Source: Streptomyces sp. P9-A4 (GTDB lineage: Bacteria; Actinomycetota; Actinomycetes; Streptomycetales; Streptomycetaceae). Taken from it: DNA of 64,000 bases. The notes under the pieces are model-generated. The model saw nothing but the letters and a program-made list of their open reading frames with translations, searched no databases and was not told where the DNA came from. Where the stretch lies: assembly GCF_036634195.1 (NCBI RefSeq), contig NZ_JAZIFY010000002.1, positions 620,001 through 684,000 of the forward strand, read 5' to 3'. This document shows positions 35,338 through 44,334 of this stretch, in pieces. The position numbers and the translations under genes were made by a program. Numbering within the stretch: position 1 is the stretch's first letter; the number at the start of each line of letters is the position of its first letter.

Positions 35338-36642
35338 ATGACCCCGGAGCCTACGCGCCCGCTGCGAGCGGACGCGGAACGGAACCGCCGGCTGATCATG
35401 CGGACAGCTGCCCGGCTGTACGCGCAGTGCGGGGCGACCGTCCCTCTCAACGAGATCGCGCGCGAGGCGGGCATCGGAGTCGGCACCGCCTACCGCCGCT
35501 TCCCCAACCTCCAGTCGCTGATCGACGCCCTGTTCACCGAACGGTTCACCACCTTCCTCGACCTGGCGTCGGCATCCGCCCGACAGCTCGACGCTGGACA
35601 GGCACTGCGCCACTACCTCATGGAGGCGGCGGCGCGGCGGGCCGGGGACCGGGCGATTGAGGTCGTCCTCGCCCACGCGAGTGTGGAGGCGGAACCGATC
35701 GCCCGCATGCGCGACGAGCTCGCCCGGCTCGTCGAGGGTCTGGCGGAACGGGCCGTCGCGAGCGGCGCGGCCCGTACGGACTTCGCTGCCGCCGACGTGT
35801 ACGCCTTCCTGCACATGGTCGGCGCCGTGGCCGACCGCACATACGACATCGCCCCCGACGCCTGGCGCCGCTACGCCGAGGTCCTGCTGATCGGCTTCGG
35901 CCTGGCGCCGGGCCCCGGCGCACCTGTCCGCCATGACCGGCGGCCAGGTGCGCCGGACCTGGCCCAAGCCGATGAGCTGAGCAGGGGCCGGGGCACACCC
36001 CATCTCGCCGGACAGAGCTCGCGGGCCCACATCGGGTACCGGGGTCGACGTAGAGCGCCCGGGCCGCACGCGCTCCGTACCGGCCCGCGGTTCCGGCGCT
36101 TCGAGCAGAGCGCCTACGGCGTCCACGCGCAGGGGGACTTCGGCATCGGTGCCGACTTCGTGACGGATGCAGATGGGCCGCGTCCCGGCCCGCCGAGCCG
36201 CTACGGCGCAGGACGCGCCGCGTGGGGCACCGCTGCCGGAAGAGTGAGCGCCATCGCGAACCGTGGGCCGGGCGTCAGGGAGTCCAGGGTGCCGCCCATG
36301 GCCTCGGTCAGATCGCGGGCCAGTCGCAGGATCACGCTGTCCGTCGGTGGGCTCGCGGTCGTCATCGGCGCCGCACTGCCGGTCCCGGGTCCGGTCCCGT
36401 CCCCCACTCGTATCACCAGCCGACCGGACCGTACCTCGGCGGTCAGGCGGGCGGGCTCCTCGGGCGGGGTGCGGCGCAGGGCTTCCGCTGTCAACGCGGC
36501 CAGTACGCGGGTGAGCACCGCCGCGTCGGCGATCGCGTCGGGGAGGTGCTCCGGCAGGGTGCAGCGGATCCTGTCGCTGCCGGGGCCGAGGGTGTCCAGG
36601 ACCGCGGTCAGCACCTCGTCGAGGTCGACCGGGCGCAGGTAG
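35338..36642 (+). CDS. TetR family regulator with unusual read-through tail
   Basis: From ATG 35338 the protein has ERNRRLIMRTAARLYAQCGA and VPLNEIAREAGIGVGTAYRR with FPNLQSLIDAL, a standard TetR DNA-binding domain, and a ligand domain ending near residue 200 (WRRYAEVLLIGFGLAPG, about base 35930). The frame has no stop until 36640, so 434 residues are formally encoded. The tail is Arg/Gly-rich without family similarity, and its last 440 bases lie antisense to the KdpD-like gene. I infer that the original stop was lost. Function as a repressor is plausible; target unknown. Confidence 0.6.
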   Translation: MTPEPTRPLRADAERNRRLIMRTAARLYAQCGATVPLNEIAREAGIGVGTAYRRFPNLQSLIDALFTERFTTFLDLASASARQLDAGQALRHYLMEAAARRAGDRAIEVVLAHASVEAEPIARMRDELARLVEGLAERAVASGAARTDFAAADVYAFLHMVGAVADRTYDIAPDAWRRYAEVLLIGFGLAPGPGAPVRHDRRPGAPDLAQADELSRGRGTPHLAGQSSRAHIGYRGRRRAPGPHALRTGPRFRRFEQSAYGVHAQGDFGIGADFVTDADGPRPGPPSRYGAGRAAWGTAAGRVSAIANRGPGVRESRVPPMASVRSRASRRITLSVGGLAVVIGAALPVPGPVPSPTRITSRPDRTSAVRRAGSSGGVRRRASAVNAASTRVSTAASAIASGRCSGRVQRILSLPGPRVSRTAVSTSSRSTGRR

Positions 36643-38729
36643 AGATCGAGGGACTCGGCGCGCAGGCGGCTGAGGTCGTCGAGGTCGGTGACGAGCTGAG
36701 CGGCACGACGCACCGATGACCGGGCCGTTTGGAGCAACCGGCCGTCCTCCTCGGCCGACGGCCGGGCGTTCGATGGGGCGGGATCCGAGAGACGCCGCAA
36801 CGCCTCCTCCGCAGCATGCAACGGGGCCCGCAGATCACGGCTCGCCGCGAGAAGCAGCGAGGCCCGTGTGTGTGCTGCCTCGGCGCGAAGGCCGGTCTCG
36901 GCCGCCGCGACGGCGAGCCGCCCGTGCGCGTACGCCATGCCCAACTGAGCGGCGCACGCGCGGAGTACGAGTTGGTCGTCGCTGCTCATGCTGCGACCGC
37001 GCGCCGCCAGCGTCACTCCGTCGGGGGCGAAGCTGTCCACGGGCGTCTCGACATCCGCGTCGTACGGACGTTCCGGCGGGTTCTCTCCGGCGGCGGCGAC
37101 GACGGACCAGCGCGGCTCAGCCGGGTGCTCGGTGTCTTCCTTCAGCAGACTGACGGCGTCCAGACCGAAGTCCTCCCTGACCTGTTCGAGAAGAGCCGGC
37201 AGGTCCTGGCCGCGTATGAGGGCGGTGGCCAGCCTGCTCAGTGCGCGTGCTTCGGATCTCGCACGAACCGCCTCGTACGTGCGGCGCGCGGCCGTCCCCG
37301 CGGCGGAGCCGACCACGATGGCCGTGACGCCGAAGACCAGCAGAGCGAGGACGTCCGAGGTGTGCTGCACGTTCAGGGAGTGCAGGGGCACGGTGAAGTA
37401 GTAGTCGGCGAGCAGTCCCGCCGCCACCGCGGAGATCAGGGCGGGTACCAGCCCGCCGACGAGGGCGACCACCACGACGGTCAGGAGGTAGAGCACAAGG
37501 ACGAAGGCGAGGTCCACATGGCCGCGCAGAGCGACCAGCAACGAAGTGAGCGCCGGCAGCGCGATCGCGGCCAGCAGCACCGCGCCCCGGAAGCGCCGTG
37601 GTCCGGTGGCGTGTGTCGGGTGCGGCAACCGCAGGGGCGAGGACGGCCCGGCGGCTTCTTCGTGGGTCACGACGAGCACGTCGATCGGGCCCGAACGCCG
37701 GATCGTGCGGTGTCCCACGCTTCCGTACAGGAAGGTGGAGAGCCGTCCGCGCCGGCTGGCGCCCAGGACGATCTGGGTGACGTTCTCGGCCTCCGCGAAC
37801 TGCAGCAGGGTCTCGGGGAGGTCGTCGCCGGTCGTCTGGTGGTAGCTGCCCCCCAATGACTCCACCAGCGCACGCTGGGCGGCGAGGGCGGCCGGGTCGG
37901 CGTGGACGAGTCCGTCGCTCGGCACGACGTGCAGGGCCAGGAGCTCGCTGCCCGGCGTACGGGCGGTGACCCGGGCCGCGCGGCGGATCAGGGTCTCGCC
38001 CTCCGGGCCGCCGGTCAGGGCGACCATGATGCGCTCGCGGGTCTCCCAGGGAGCGGTGATGCCGTGCTCGGCACGGTAGCGCTGAAGCCCTTCCTCCACA
38101 CGGTCGGCGAGCCAGAGCAGGGCGAGTTCCCGCAGGGCCGTGAGGTTGCCGACGCGGAAGTAGTGGGTGAGGGCGGCCTCGATGCGGTCGGAGGGATAGA
38201 TCTCTCCGTGCAGCATGCGGCGGCGCAGAAGCTCCGGTGGAAGGTCGACCACCTCGATCTGGTCAGCGCGGCGCGCGACCTCGTCGGGCAGGGTCTCGCG
38301 CTGCGGGACGCCGGTGATCTGCCGGACCACGTCGCCCAGCGATTCCAGGTGCTGGACGTTGAGGGTGGTGACGACGTCCGTCCCCGCCTCCAGCAGTTCC
38401 TCGACGTCCTGCCACCGCTTGGCGTGGCGCGAGCCCGGTACGTTCGTGTGGGCCAGCTCGTCGACCAGGGCGACCTGCGGGCGCCGGGCGAGCACCGCGT
38501 CCAGATCCATCTCGGTGAAGGCCGCCCTGCGGTGGGTCATGGTGCGCCGGGGGATCGTCTCAAGACCTTCGGCCATCTCGGCGGTCGGCCGGCGTCCGTG
38601 CGGCTCGACGAATCCGGCGACGACATCTGCACCGGTCGCGCGCAGCCGCTGCCCCTCCTCGAGCATGGTGTACGTCTTTCCCACGCCCGGGGCGGCCCCG
38701 AGGTAGATCCGCAATCGTCCTCGCGCCAT
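36201..38729 (-). CDS. KdpD-like protein with degenerate kinase domain
   Basis: This 842-residue KdpD homologue has an intact N-terminal sensor domain (Walker A GAAPGVGKTYT, HTNVPGSRHAKRWQD), a universal-stress-like domain (about 240-360) and four DUF4118 membrane segments (about 390-490). The kinase half is decayed: the H-box reads AASRDLRAPLH, with Arg631 replacing the phosphoacceptor His. The N-box is TAEALRRTP instead of VENAVKYSP, and the G1/G2 motifs are missing. It can sense but should not phosphorylate. It is transcribed in the same direction as the kdp operon, about 1.5 kb beyond kdpD. Confidence 0.9.
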   Translation of the reverse strand: MARGRLRIYLGAAPGVGKTYTMLEEGQRLRATGADVVAGFVEPHGRRPTAEMAEGLETIPRRTMTHRRAAFTEMDLDAVLARRPQVALVDELAHTNVPGSRHAKRWQDVEELLEAGTDVVTTLNVQHLESLGDVVRQITGVPQRETLPDEVARRADQIEVVDLPPELLRRRMLHGEIYPSDRIEAALTHYFRVGNLTALRELALLWLADRVEEGLQRYRAEHGITAPWETRERIMVALTGGPEGETLIRRAARVTARTPGSELLALHVVPSDGLVHADPAALAAQRALVESLGGSYHQTTGDDLPETLLQFAEAENVTQIVLGASRRGRLSTFLYGSVGHRTIRRSGPIDVLVVTHEEAAGPSSPLRLPHPTHATGPRRFRGAVLLAAIALPALTSLLVALRGHVDLAFVLVLYLLTVVVVALVGGLVPALISAVAAGLLADYYFTVPLHSLNVQHTSDVLALLVFGVTAIVVGSAAGTAARRTYEAVRARSEARALSRLATALIRGQDLPALLEQVREDFGLDAVSLLKEDTEHPAEPRWSVVAAAGENPPERPYDADVETPVDSFAPDGVTLAARGRSMSSDDQLVLRACAAQLGMAYAHGRLAVAAAETGLRAEAAHTRASLLLAASRDLRAPLHAAEEALRRLSDPAPSNARPSAEEDGRLLQTARSSVRRAAQLVTDLDDLSRLRAESLDLYLRPVDLDEVLTAVLDTLGPGSDRIRCTLPEHLPDAIADAAVLTRVLAALTAEALRRTPPEEPARLTAEVRSGRLVIRVGDGTGPGTGSAAPMTTASPPTDSVILRLARDLTEAMGGTLDSLTPGPRFAMALTLPAAVPHAARPAP

Positions 38730-39077
38730 CGGGGGCTCCTACCGATACGCCATGCCCACGCGCTCTCCCTCCATCATGCGCGCCCGGCCCCCGTCACGCT
38801 CCGACACCGGTGCGGACACCGACTACTTTGACGTGCTCCTGACTTCAGAACCGCATCCACGTGGCCCGCTCGGCCGGCCTGACCTGTGTCGAACCGCCTT
38901 CTGATGATCGACAGCCCCCCGGCCGGCCGGGGCGTCCACATCGACCGGGCCGAGATCAAGGACGTACAGCTGCCGGAGTCGCTGAAGCGGTCGATGTCGC
39001 GAAGACTCCGAGGGGCACCGCGACCGAGCAGCCCGACCCGGCGGCGGCCGGTTCGACGTCCTTGTCCTCGTGCCGGC
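38730..39077. other. Intergenic stretch with one gene fragment
   Basis: Apart from the SPFH fragment at 38901-39002, no gene is recognised. The part next to 38729 must hold the promoter and binding site of the KdpD-like gene if it is transcribed separately. Confidence 0.5.
38901..39002 (+). pseudogene. SPFH/band-7 (stomatin) protein fragment
   Basis: The plus strand reads GRGVHIDRAEIKDVQLPESL followed by KRSMSR. Bacterial stomatin-like proteins have GVRVDRVEIKDVQLPESLKR at the end of the SPFH domain, an almost exact match. Nothing of the rest of the gene is present on either side. It is a 34-residue relic. Confidence 0.6.
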
Positions 39078-40100
39078 TCACACGGGGCAGCCGTGGCGGG
39101 CCGTCGACGCGGCCGCGAAGCTGCCCAGCAACTCCTGGACGTCGGTGGGCCCGAGGTCCCGCCGGCCGTCCTTGCCGCCGGACGGGCGGATCAGTTTGAC
39201 GTACGCGGTCCCGAGGGCGCCCTTGCAGGTGAGGGTGCGCGTGGTGTCGCCCTCGACGCTGCCGGGGTAGCGGCCGTCCAGGTACATCTCCTGTTCGGCG
39301 GAGGGTCCGTAGTAGGCGGTCAGCTCCGCGAGTGTCTTCTCTCCGCGCTTCAGCGCGCAGGCCTCGGTCAGCGCGCGGCCGGCCGGCTTCTCGGAGACCG
39401 CCGTGACGCCCAGCCGGGTCAAGGTCGCGGCGTTGACCGCGCCTTTGCAGGTCCCGCTAGCGCGGGCGGGCGGAACTTCGCGCCATTCGCTCAGGTCCAC
39501 CTCGGACGGGCGTGTGCCGAGCGCTCCTTCGCAGTGGAAGCGGCCTGCCGTGTTCCGGGCCGTCTCCGTAGCGAGCCGGGCGACTTGGAGGAGTTGCTCC
39601 TGCGTCAGGTCCTCGACTTCGGCCATGGCCTCGGTCAGCACGAGGAGGCCCTTGCCGGGCAGCGCGGCGCAGTCGACGAGGACCGCCGCCTCGGGCCGGC
39701 GCCGGCCGACGAACGAACCGTTCCACCCGTACCCGACGGGCGTCGCGGAGGCCTCCCCCGCCGCTCCGCTGGCCCGGTGAGCGGCGGCGGGGCGGATCTG
39801 CAGCCTCAGCGTGGGCCCCGAGTCCTGGCCGCGCGCCGTGACCGAGCACCACTCCGTGTCGTATCCGACCCATTCACCGGTGTGCCCGCGCGCTTCCAGC
39901 TCGGCACCGGCGAAGAACGTCCGGGCCTCGTCGACGGCCAGCGACCCCCGGCAGCTGTCCCCCAGGTCGTCGCCGGACGCCGTGTCCCCGGCGAGTCCGA
40001 ACCAGACCGCGCCGCCGGCCGCCGCCACCGCCAGAACGGCGGCGAGCACCTTCACCCTGACCGTGCGCGTCTTCCCACGCGAGTGCTCGGATTCGATCAC
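39078..40100 (-). CDS. Exported or membrane-anchored protein of unknown function
   Basis: This 340-residue protein has a positively charged N-terminus (IESEHSRGKTRTVRVKV) and one hydrophobic segment (LAAVLAVAAAGGAVWFGLAG, about 18-37), so it is a signal anchor or secreted. The rest is extracytoplasmic, with cysteines in recurring contexts (DSCRGSLAV, SGTCKGAVN, LTCKGALG), which suggests two or three related subdomains with disulfides. I do not recognise a family function. It is co-directional with kdpD, 145 bases after its stop, and could act with the Kdp sensors. Confidence 0.75.
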   Translation of the reverse strand: MIESEHSRGKTRTVRVKVLAAVLAVAAAGGAVWFGLAGDTASGDDLGDSCRGSLAVDEARTFFAGAELEARGHTGEWVGYDTEWCSVTARGQDSGPTLRLQIRPAAAHRASGAAGEASATPVGYGWNGSFVGRRRPEAAVLVDCAALPGKGLLVLTEAMAEVEDLTQEQLLQVARLATETARNTAGRFHCEGALGTRPSEVDLSEWREVPPARASGTCKGAVNAATLTRLGVTAVSEKPAGRALTEACALKRGEKTLAELTAYYGPSAEQEMYLDGRYPGSVEGDTTRTLTCKGALGTAYVKLIRPSGGKDGRRDLGPTDVQELLGSFAAASTARHGCPV

Positions 40101-40245
40101 CGCACTCCCCCTTTCCTGTCCGCCCGGACGGACTCACCACTCCCCCGCGCCGAGCTCCTTCTTTCCTTCGCGATCACCACGGTAGGCAACTGATCCAAAA
40201 GGCACCACGATTGATCATCCAGCCCTTCGGTTCCCTACCGAGTGG

Positions 40246-42789
40246 TCATGTCGGCTCGGTCGTCGCGTCGGGGTGGAAGGGCGGGGCGCCGTCCTCCATG
40301 CGGAGGCTGATGGTCATGGTGAGACCGCCGCCGGGGGTGTCCTCCGCCGTGACCGTGCCTCCCATGGCCTCGACGAAGCCGCGGGCGACCGCGAGGCCGA
40401 GGCCCACGCCCGCTCCGCGTGGGGCGTCACCGTAGCGCTGGAAGGCGCCGAAGATGCGGTCCTTGGCCTCGTCGGGGACGCCCGGGCCTCGGTCGACGAC
40501 GCGGAGTTCGACGCGCTCGGCGATCGCGCTGGCAGCGACGAGGACCGGTGTGCCGGCGGGGCTGTACTTCACCGCGTTCTCGACGATGTTGGCGACGGCC
40601 CGCTCCAGCAGGCCCCGGTCGACGACGACCATGGGGAGGGTCTCGGGGATGTCGAGCTCGACGCTGTCGTCGGGCACGCCCACGAGCGCCATCGGGACGA
40701 CCTCGTCGAGGTCGGTCTGCCGGAGCACGGCGGTCACGGTCCCGGTCTCCAGGCGCGAGACGTCCAGGAGGTTCCCGACGAGGTGGTCGAGCCGGTCGGC
40801 GCCCTCCTCGACGTTCGCGAGCAGGTCGGCGCGGTCCTCCTCCGACCAGTCGACGTCGTCCGAACGCAGCGAGGAGACGGACGCCTTGATGCCGGCCAGC
40901 GGGGTGCGCAGGTCGTGGCTGACGGCGGCGAGGAGAGAAGTGCGGATCTTGTTGCCCTCGGCGATCCGGCGGGCCTCCTCCGCCTCGTCGACCAGGCGCT
41001 GCCGGTCGAGCACGACCGCGGCCTGGGCGGCGAACGCGCCGAGCACACGCCGGTCCTCGGCGGGCAGGACGCGGCCGGTCAGGGCGAGCGCCAGGTGGTC
41101 GCCGACCGGCATGTCGACGTCGGCGTCCTCGGGGCGGCCGACCGGGCGGCCGGGGCCGACGACGGCGACGCAGGCCCACGGCTCGGTGTCGTCGCGGCGC
41201 TCCAGGAGCGCGACGGACTCCATGGCGAAGGTCTCCCGGAGACGTTCGAGCAGGGCGTCCAGGCCGGTCTCGCCACGCAGCACGCTGCCCGCGAGGAAGG
41301 AGAGCGTCTCCGCCTCCGCACGCAGACGTGCGGCCTGGTGGGTGCGGCGGGCGGCCAGGTCGACCACGGAGGCGACGGAGATCGCCACGCCCACGAAGAT
41401 CACCAGGGCGACCACGTTCTTCGGGTCGGCGATCGTGAGTTCGTGGATCGGAGGGGTGAAGTAGTAGTTGAGCAGCAGCGATCCCACGGCCGCCGAGGCC
41501 AGGGCCGGGCGCAGGCCACCGAGGAGCGCGGCGGCGACGGTGAGGGCGAGGAAGAGCAGGACGTCGTTCGCCAGGCCCATGTCGGGGAGGGCACCGCTGA
41601 GCAGCAGGGTGAGCAGCACAGGTCCGGCGAGGCCGACGAGCCAGCCCCAGATGGTGCGGGACCGCCCCAGTTTCGCGCGGCGGGCGACCGGCAGACCTCG
41701 GCCCTTGGCCGCCTCGTCGTGGGTGACGATGTGGACGTCGAGGTCGGGCCCCGACTCGCGGGCGACGGTGGCGCTGACGCCGGGGCTGAAGGCGTACTGC
41801 CAGGAGCGGCGGCGACTGACACCGAGGACGATCTGGGTGGCGTTGACCCCGCGGGCGAACTCCAGGAGTCCGGTGGAGATGTCGTCGCCCACGACGTGGT
41901 GGAAGGTCCCGCCCAGGTCCTCGACCAGGGTCCGCTGGACCGCCAGCTCCTTCGGGGACGCCGAGGTGAGTCCGTCGCTGCGGGCGATGTAGACGGCCAG
42001 GACCTCGCCGCCCGCGCCCTTCTCGGCGAGCCGGACGGCGCGGCGGATGAGGGTGCGTCCCTCGGGTCCGCCGGTCAGACCCACCACGATCCGTTCCCGG
42101 GAGCCCCAGATCTTCGAGACACGGTGTTCGGTGCGGTACTCCTGGAGGTACTCGTCGACCCGGTCGGCCGTCCACAGCAGCGCCAGCTCGCGCAGGGCGG
42201 TCAGGTTGCCGGGGCGGAAGTAGTTGGACAGGGCCGCGTCGACCTTGTCCGGCTTGTAGACGTTGCCGTGGGCCATGCGGCGGCGCAGCGCCTGCGGCGA
42301 CATGTCCACCAGTTCTATCTGGTCGGCGCGGCGTACCACCTCGTCCGGGACGGTCTCCCGCTGCCTCACCCCGGTGATCGACTCGACGACGTCGCCGAGC
42401 GACTCCAGGTGCTGGATGTTGACCGTGGAGATGACGTCGATGCCGGCCGCGAGAAGCTCCTCGACGTCCTGCCAGCGCTTGGCGTTCCGTGAGCCGGGGA
42501 TGTTGGTGTGGGCCAGCTCGTCCACGAGCACGACGGCGGGCTTCCTGGCGAGGACCGCGTCCACGTCCATCTCGGTGAAGACCGTGTCCCGGTACGCGAT
42601 CTCCTTGCGCGGCATCGTCTCCAGGCCGTGCAGCATCACCTCCGTACGCGGCCGGCTGTGGTGCTCGACGAAGGCGACGACGCAGTCGGTGCCGCGCTCC
42701 ACCCGCCGGTGGGCCTCCGAGAGCATCGAGTACGTCTTGCCGACGCCCGGTGCCGCGCCGAGGTAGATTCGAAGCTTTCCGCGTCCCAT
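40246..42789 (-). CDS. kdpD: Potassium sensor histidine kinase KdpD
   Basis: This 847-residue KdpD has an N-terminal KdpD domain with Walker A GAAPGVGKTYSM, a USP domain, four membrane segments (about 400-500), a GAF-like region and an intact kinase core. The core has His625 in AAVSHDLRTPLAG, N-box NIVENAVKYSP, G1 VVDRGPGVPDEAKD and G2 GVGLGLAVARGFVEAMGG. It senses low K+ or osmotic/ionic signals and phosphorylates KdpE. An upstream in-frame extension exists, but ATG 42789 starts the conserved domain (GRGKLRIYL). It is the last gene of the kdp operon. Confidence 0.96.
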   Translation of the reverse strand: MGRGKLRIYLGAAPGVGKTYSMLSEAHRRVERGTDCVVAFVEHHSRPRTEVMLHGLETMPRKEIAYRDTVFTEMDVDAVLARKPAVVLVDELAHTNIPGSRNAKRWQDVEELLAAGIDVISTVNIQHLESLGDVVESITGVRQRETVPDEVVRRADQIELVDMSPQALRRRMAHGNVYKPDKVDAALSNYFRPGNLTALRELALLWTADRVDEYLQEYRTEHRVSKIWGSRERIVVGLTGGPEGRTLIRRAVRLAEKGAGGEVLAVYIARSDGLTSASPKELAVQRTLVEDLGGTFHHVVGDDISTGLLEFARGVNATQIVLGVSRRRSWQYAFSPGVSATVARESGPDLDVHIVTHDEAAKGRGLPVARRAKLGRSRTIWGWLVGLAGPVLLTLLLSGALPDMGLANDVLLFLALTVAAALLGGLRPALASAAVGSLLLNYYFTPPIHELTIADPKNVVALVIFVGVAISVASVVDLAARRTHQAARLRAEAETLSFLAGSVLRGETGLDALLERLRETFAMESVALLERRDDTEPWACVAVVGPGRPVGRPEDADVDMPVGDHLALALTGRVLPAEDRRVLGAFAAQAAVVLDRQRLVDEAEEARRIAEGNKIRTSLLAAVSHDLRTPLAGIKASVSSLRSDDVDWSEEDRADLLANVEEGADRLDHLVGNLLDVSRLETGTVTAVLRQTDLDEVVPMALVGVPDDSVELDIPETLPMVVVDRGLLERAVANIVENAVKYSPAGTPVLVAASAIAERVELRVVDRGPGVPDEAKDRIFGAFQRYGDAPRGAGVGLGLAVARGFVEAMGGTVTAEDTPGGGLTMTISLRMEDGAPPFHPDATTEPT

Positions 42790-42836
42790 GGTGTCGTTTC
42801 TCGTCGATGTCGGACAGAGCGTGTGCGGGCGAGGCG

Positions 42837-43541
42837 TCACGCCTCGAAGCGGTATCCCATGCCGGGCTCGGTGATCAGATACCGGGGGTGTGAGGGGTCC
42901 GCCTCCAGTTTGCGGCGCAGCTGAGCCATGTAGACACGCAGGTAGTTGGTCTTCCTGCTGTAGCTCGGTCCCCACACCTCCTTCAGGAGATGCTGCTGGC
43001 TGATGAGGACGCCGGGGTTGCAGATGAGGATTTCCAGCAGGTGCCACTCGGTCGGGGTGAGCCGGATATCGCGGTCACCGCGCCGGACCTTCTTCCCCAC
43101 GAGATCGACCGTGAATTCGTCGGTGGTGACCAGGGCGGCGGCCACCACTCCGGTGCTCTGCCGCGCGTGCGCGGGCGACCCCTCGATCCGGCGGGTGGCC
43201 GCCCTCAGCCGTGCGAGCAGTTCGTCCATGCTGAACGGCTTCGTCATGTAGTCGTCCGCACCCGCGTCCAGCGCGCGGATCTTGTCCTCGGACCCGCTGC
43301 GGGCCGAGAGCACGAGCACCGGTGCCCGGTTCCAGCCGTGCAGCGCCCGGATGAGGTCGATGCCGTCCATGTCGGGCAGCCCGAGGTCCAGGAGGATCAC
43401 GTCCGGTTGCTCGGTGGCCGCGAGCCGGAGCGCGGTGGCGGCGTCGTAGGCCGCGTCCACGTCGTACTTGCGCGCTTTGAGGTTGATCATCAGAGCACGC
43501 GCGAGCTGCGCGTCGTCCTCGACGACCAGGACCCGGGTCAT
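42837..43541 (-). CDS. kdpE: Response regulator KdpE
   Basis: This 234-residue OmpR/PhoB-type regulator has receiver residues Asp9-Asp10, phosphoacceptor Asp52 (VILLDLGLPD), Thr/Ser and Lys109-type TKPF, and a C-terminal winged helix (LTPTEWHLLEILICNPGVLI, YLRVYMAQLRRKLE). ATG 43541 is the conserved start (MTRVLVVEDDAQ). It lies between kdpC and kdpD, so the order here is FABC-E-D. When phosphorylated it activates the kdp promoter. Confidence 0.96.
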   Translation of the reverse strand: MTRVLVVEDDAQLARALMINLKARKYDVDAAYDAATALRLAATEQPDVILLDLGLPDMDGIDLIRALHGWNRAPVLVLSARSGSEDKIRALDAGADDYMTKPFSMDELLARLRAATRRIEGSPAHARQSTGVVAAALVTTDEFTVDLVGKKVRRGDRDIRLTPTEWHLLEILICNPGVLISQQHLLKEVWGPSYSRKTNYLRVYMAQLRRKLEADPSHPRYLITEPGMGYRFEA

Positions 43542-43645
43542 CGGTGTACTGCCTTTCGTCGTGAGCATGGCGTCGGATGCGGCGTCGGGAGCCGGCGGCC
43601 GGGGCGTCCCGGACCGCCGGCTCCCGTGCGTCGGGCGTAAGGCCA

Positions 43646-44329
43646 TCAGCCCTTGGCCGCCGCGAGGTTCTTCAGCGCGATGTTGAGCTGGAGGACGTTG
43701 ACCCGGGGTTCGCCGATGAAGCCGAGGATGCGGCCGTCGGTGTGGTCGGCGACCAGCTTCTCGACCTGCTTGACGTCGAGGCCGTTCTTCTCCGCGACGC
43801 GGTGGACCTGGAGCTTCGCGTACTCCGGGGAGATGTGCGGGTCGAGACCCGAGCCGGAGGAGGTGACCGCATCGGGCGGCACGTCGGAGGGCTTCACCTT
43901 GTAGTCGGCGGTGGAGTTGTCCTTGACGACGGCTGCCTTGGCGTCCGTCACCCACTTGATCAGGTCGGCGTTGTCGCCCGATCGGTTCGTGGCGCCGGAC
44001 AGGATGATCGAGTACTGGGTGTTGACGCTGTTGCTGCCCAGGCCGTTGGACGGACGCGGCTGGAACCACTTCAGGTCGGGGACCACCGCCTCCTCGGCGT
44101 CGTCCGGGTTCTTCTTCGGCAGGTTGTAGTTCTGGCCGATGAGTTCGGAGCCGACGACCTTGCCGCTGCCGTCCTTGACCTCGGAGCCGTTCGCCCGGCC
44201 GGGGAAGGCGACTTGGGCGATTCCGGTGACGGCCAGCGGGTAGAGCACGCCCGTCACCACGGTGAGGACGAGGAGGGCGCGGAGTCCGGCCCAGAGCAAC
44301 CGTCCTGCGTTTCCTGCGGAGTTGTTCAT
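43646..44329 (-). CDS. kdpC: K+-transporting ATPase subunit KdpC
   Basis: This 227-residue KdpC has a single N-terminal membrane helix (LRALLVLTVVTGVLYPLAVT) and a periplasmic domain with GSELIGQNYN, FQPRPS and SGSGLDPHISPEYA, followed by DGRILGFIGEPRVNVLQLN. These are all hallmarks of the subunit that stabilises KdpFABC and raises K+ affinity. It follows kdpB by 5 bases. Confidence 0.97.
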   Translation of the reverse strand: MNNSAGNAGRLLWAGLRALLVLTVVTGVLYPLAVTGIAQVAFPGRANGSEVKDGSGKVVGSELIGQNYNLPKKNPDDAEEAVVPDLKWFQPRPSNGLGSNSVNTQYSIILSGATNRSGDNADLIKWVTDAKAAVVKDNSTADYKVKPSDVPPDAVTSSGSGLDPHISPEYAKLQVHRVAEKNGLDVKQVEKLVADHTDGRILGFIGEPRVNVLQLNIALKNLAAAKG

Positions 44330-44334
44330 GGTGG

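Noticed and set aside
40273..42492. 739-residue plus-strand frame across kdpD
   Set aside because: It is antisense to a fully motif-supported KdpD and has no family pattern of its own.
42837..44069. Longer form of KdpE starting near 44069
   Set aside because: The extra 176 residues overlap kdpC and the spacer and have no receiver similarity; the conserved start is 43541.
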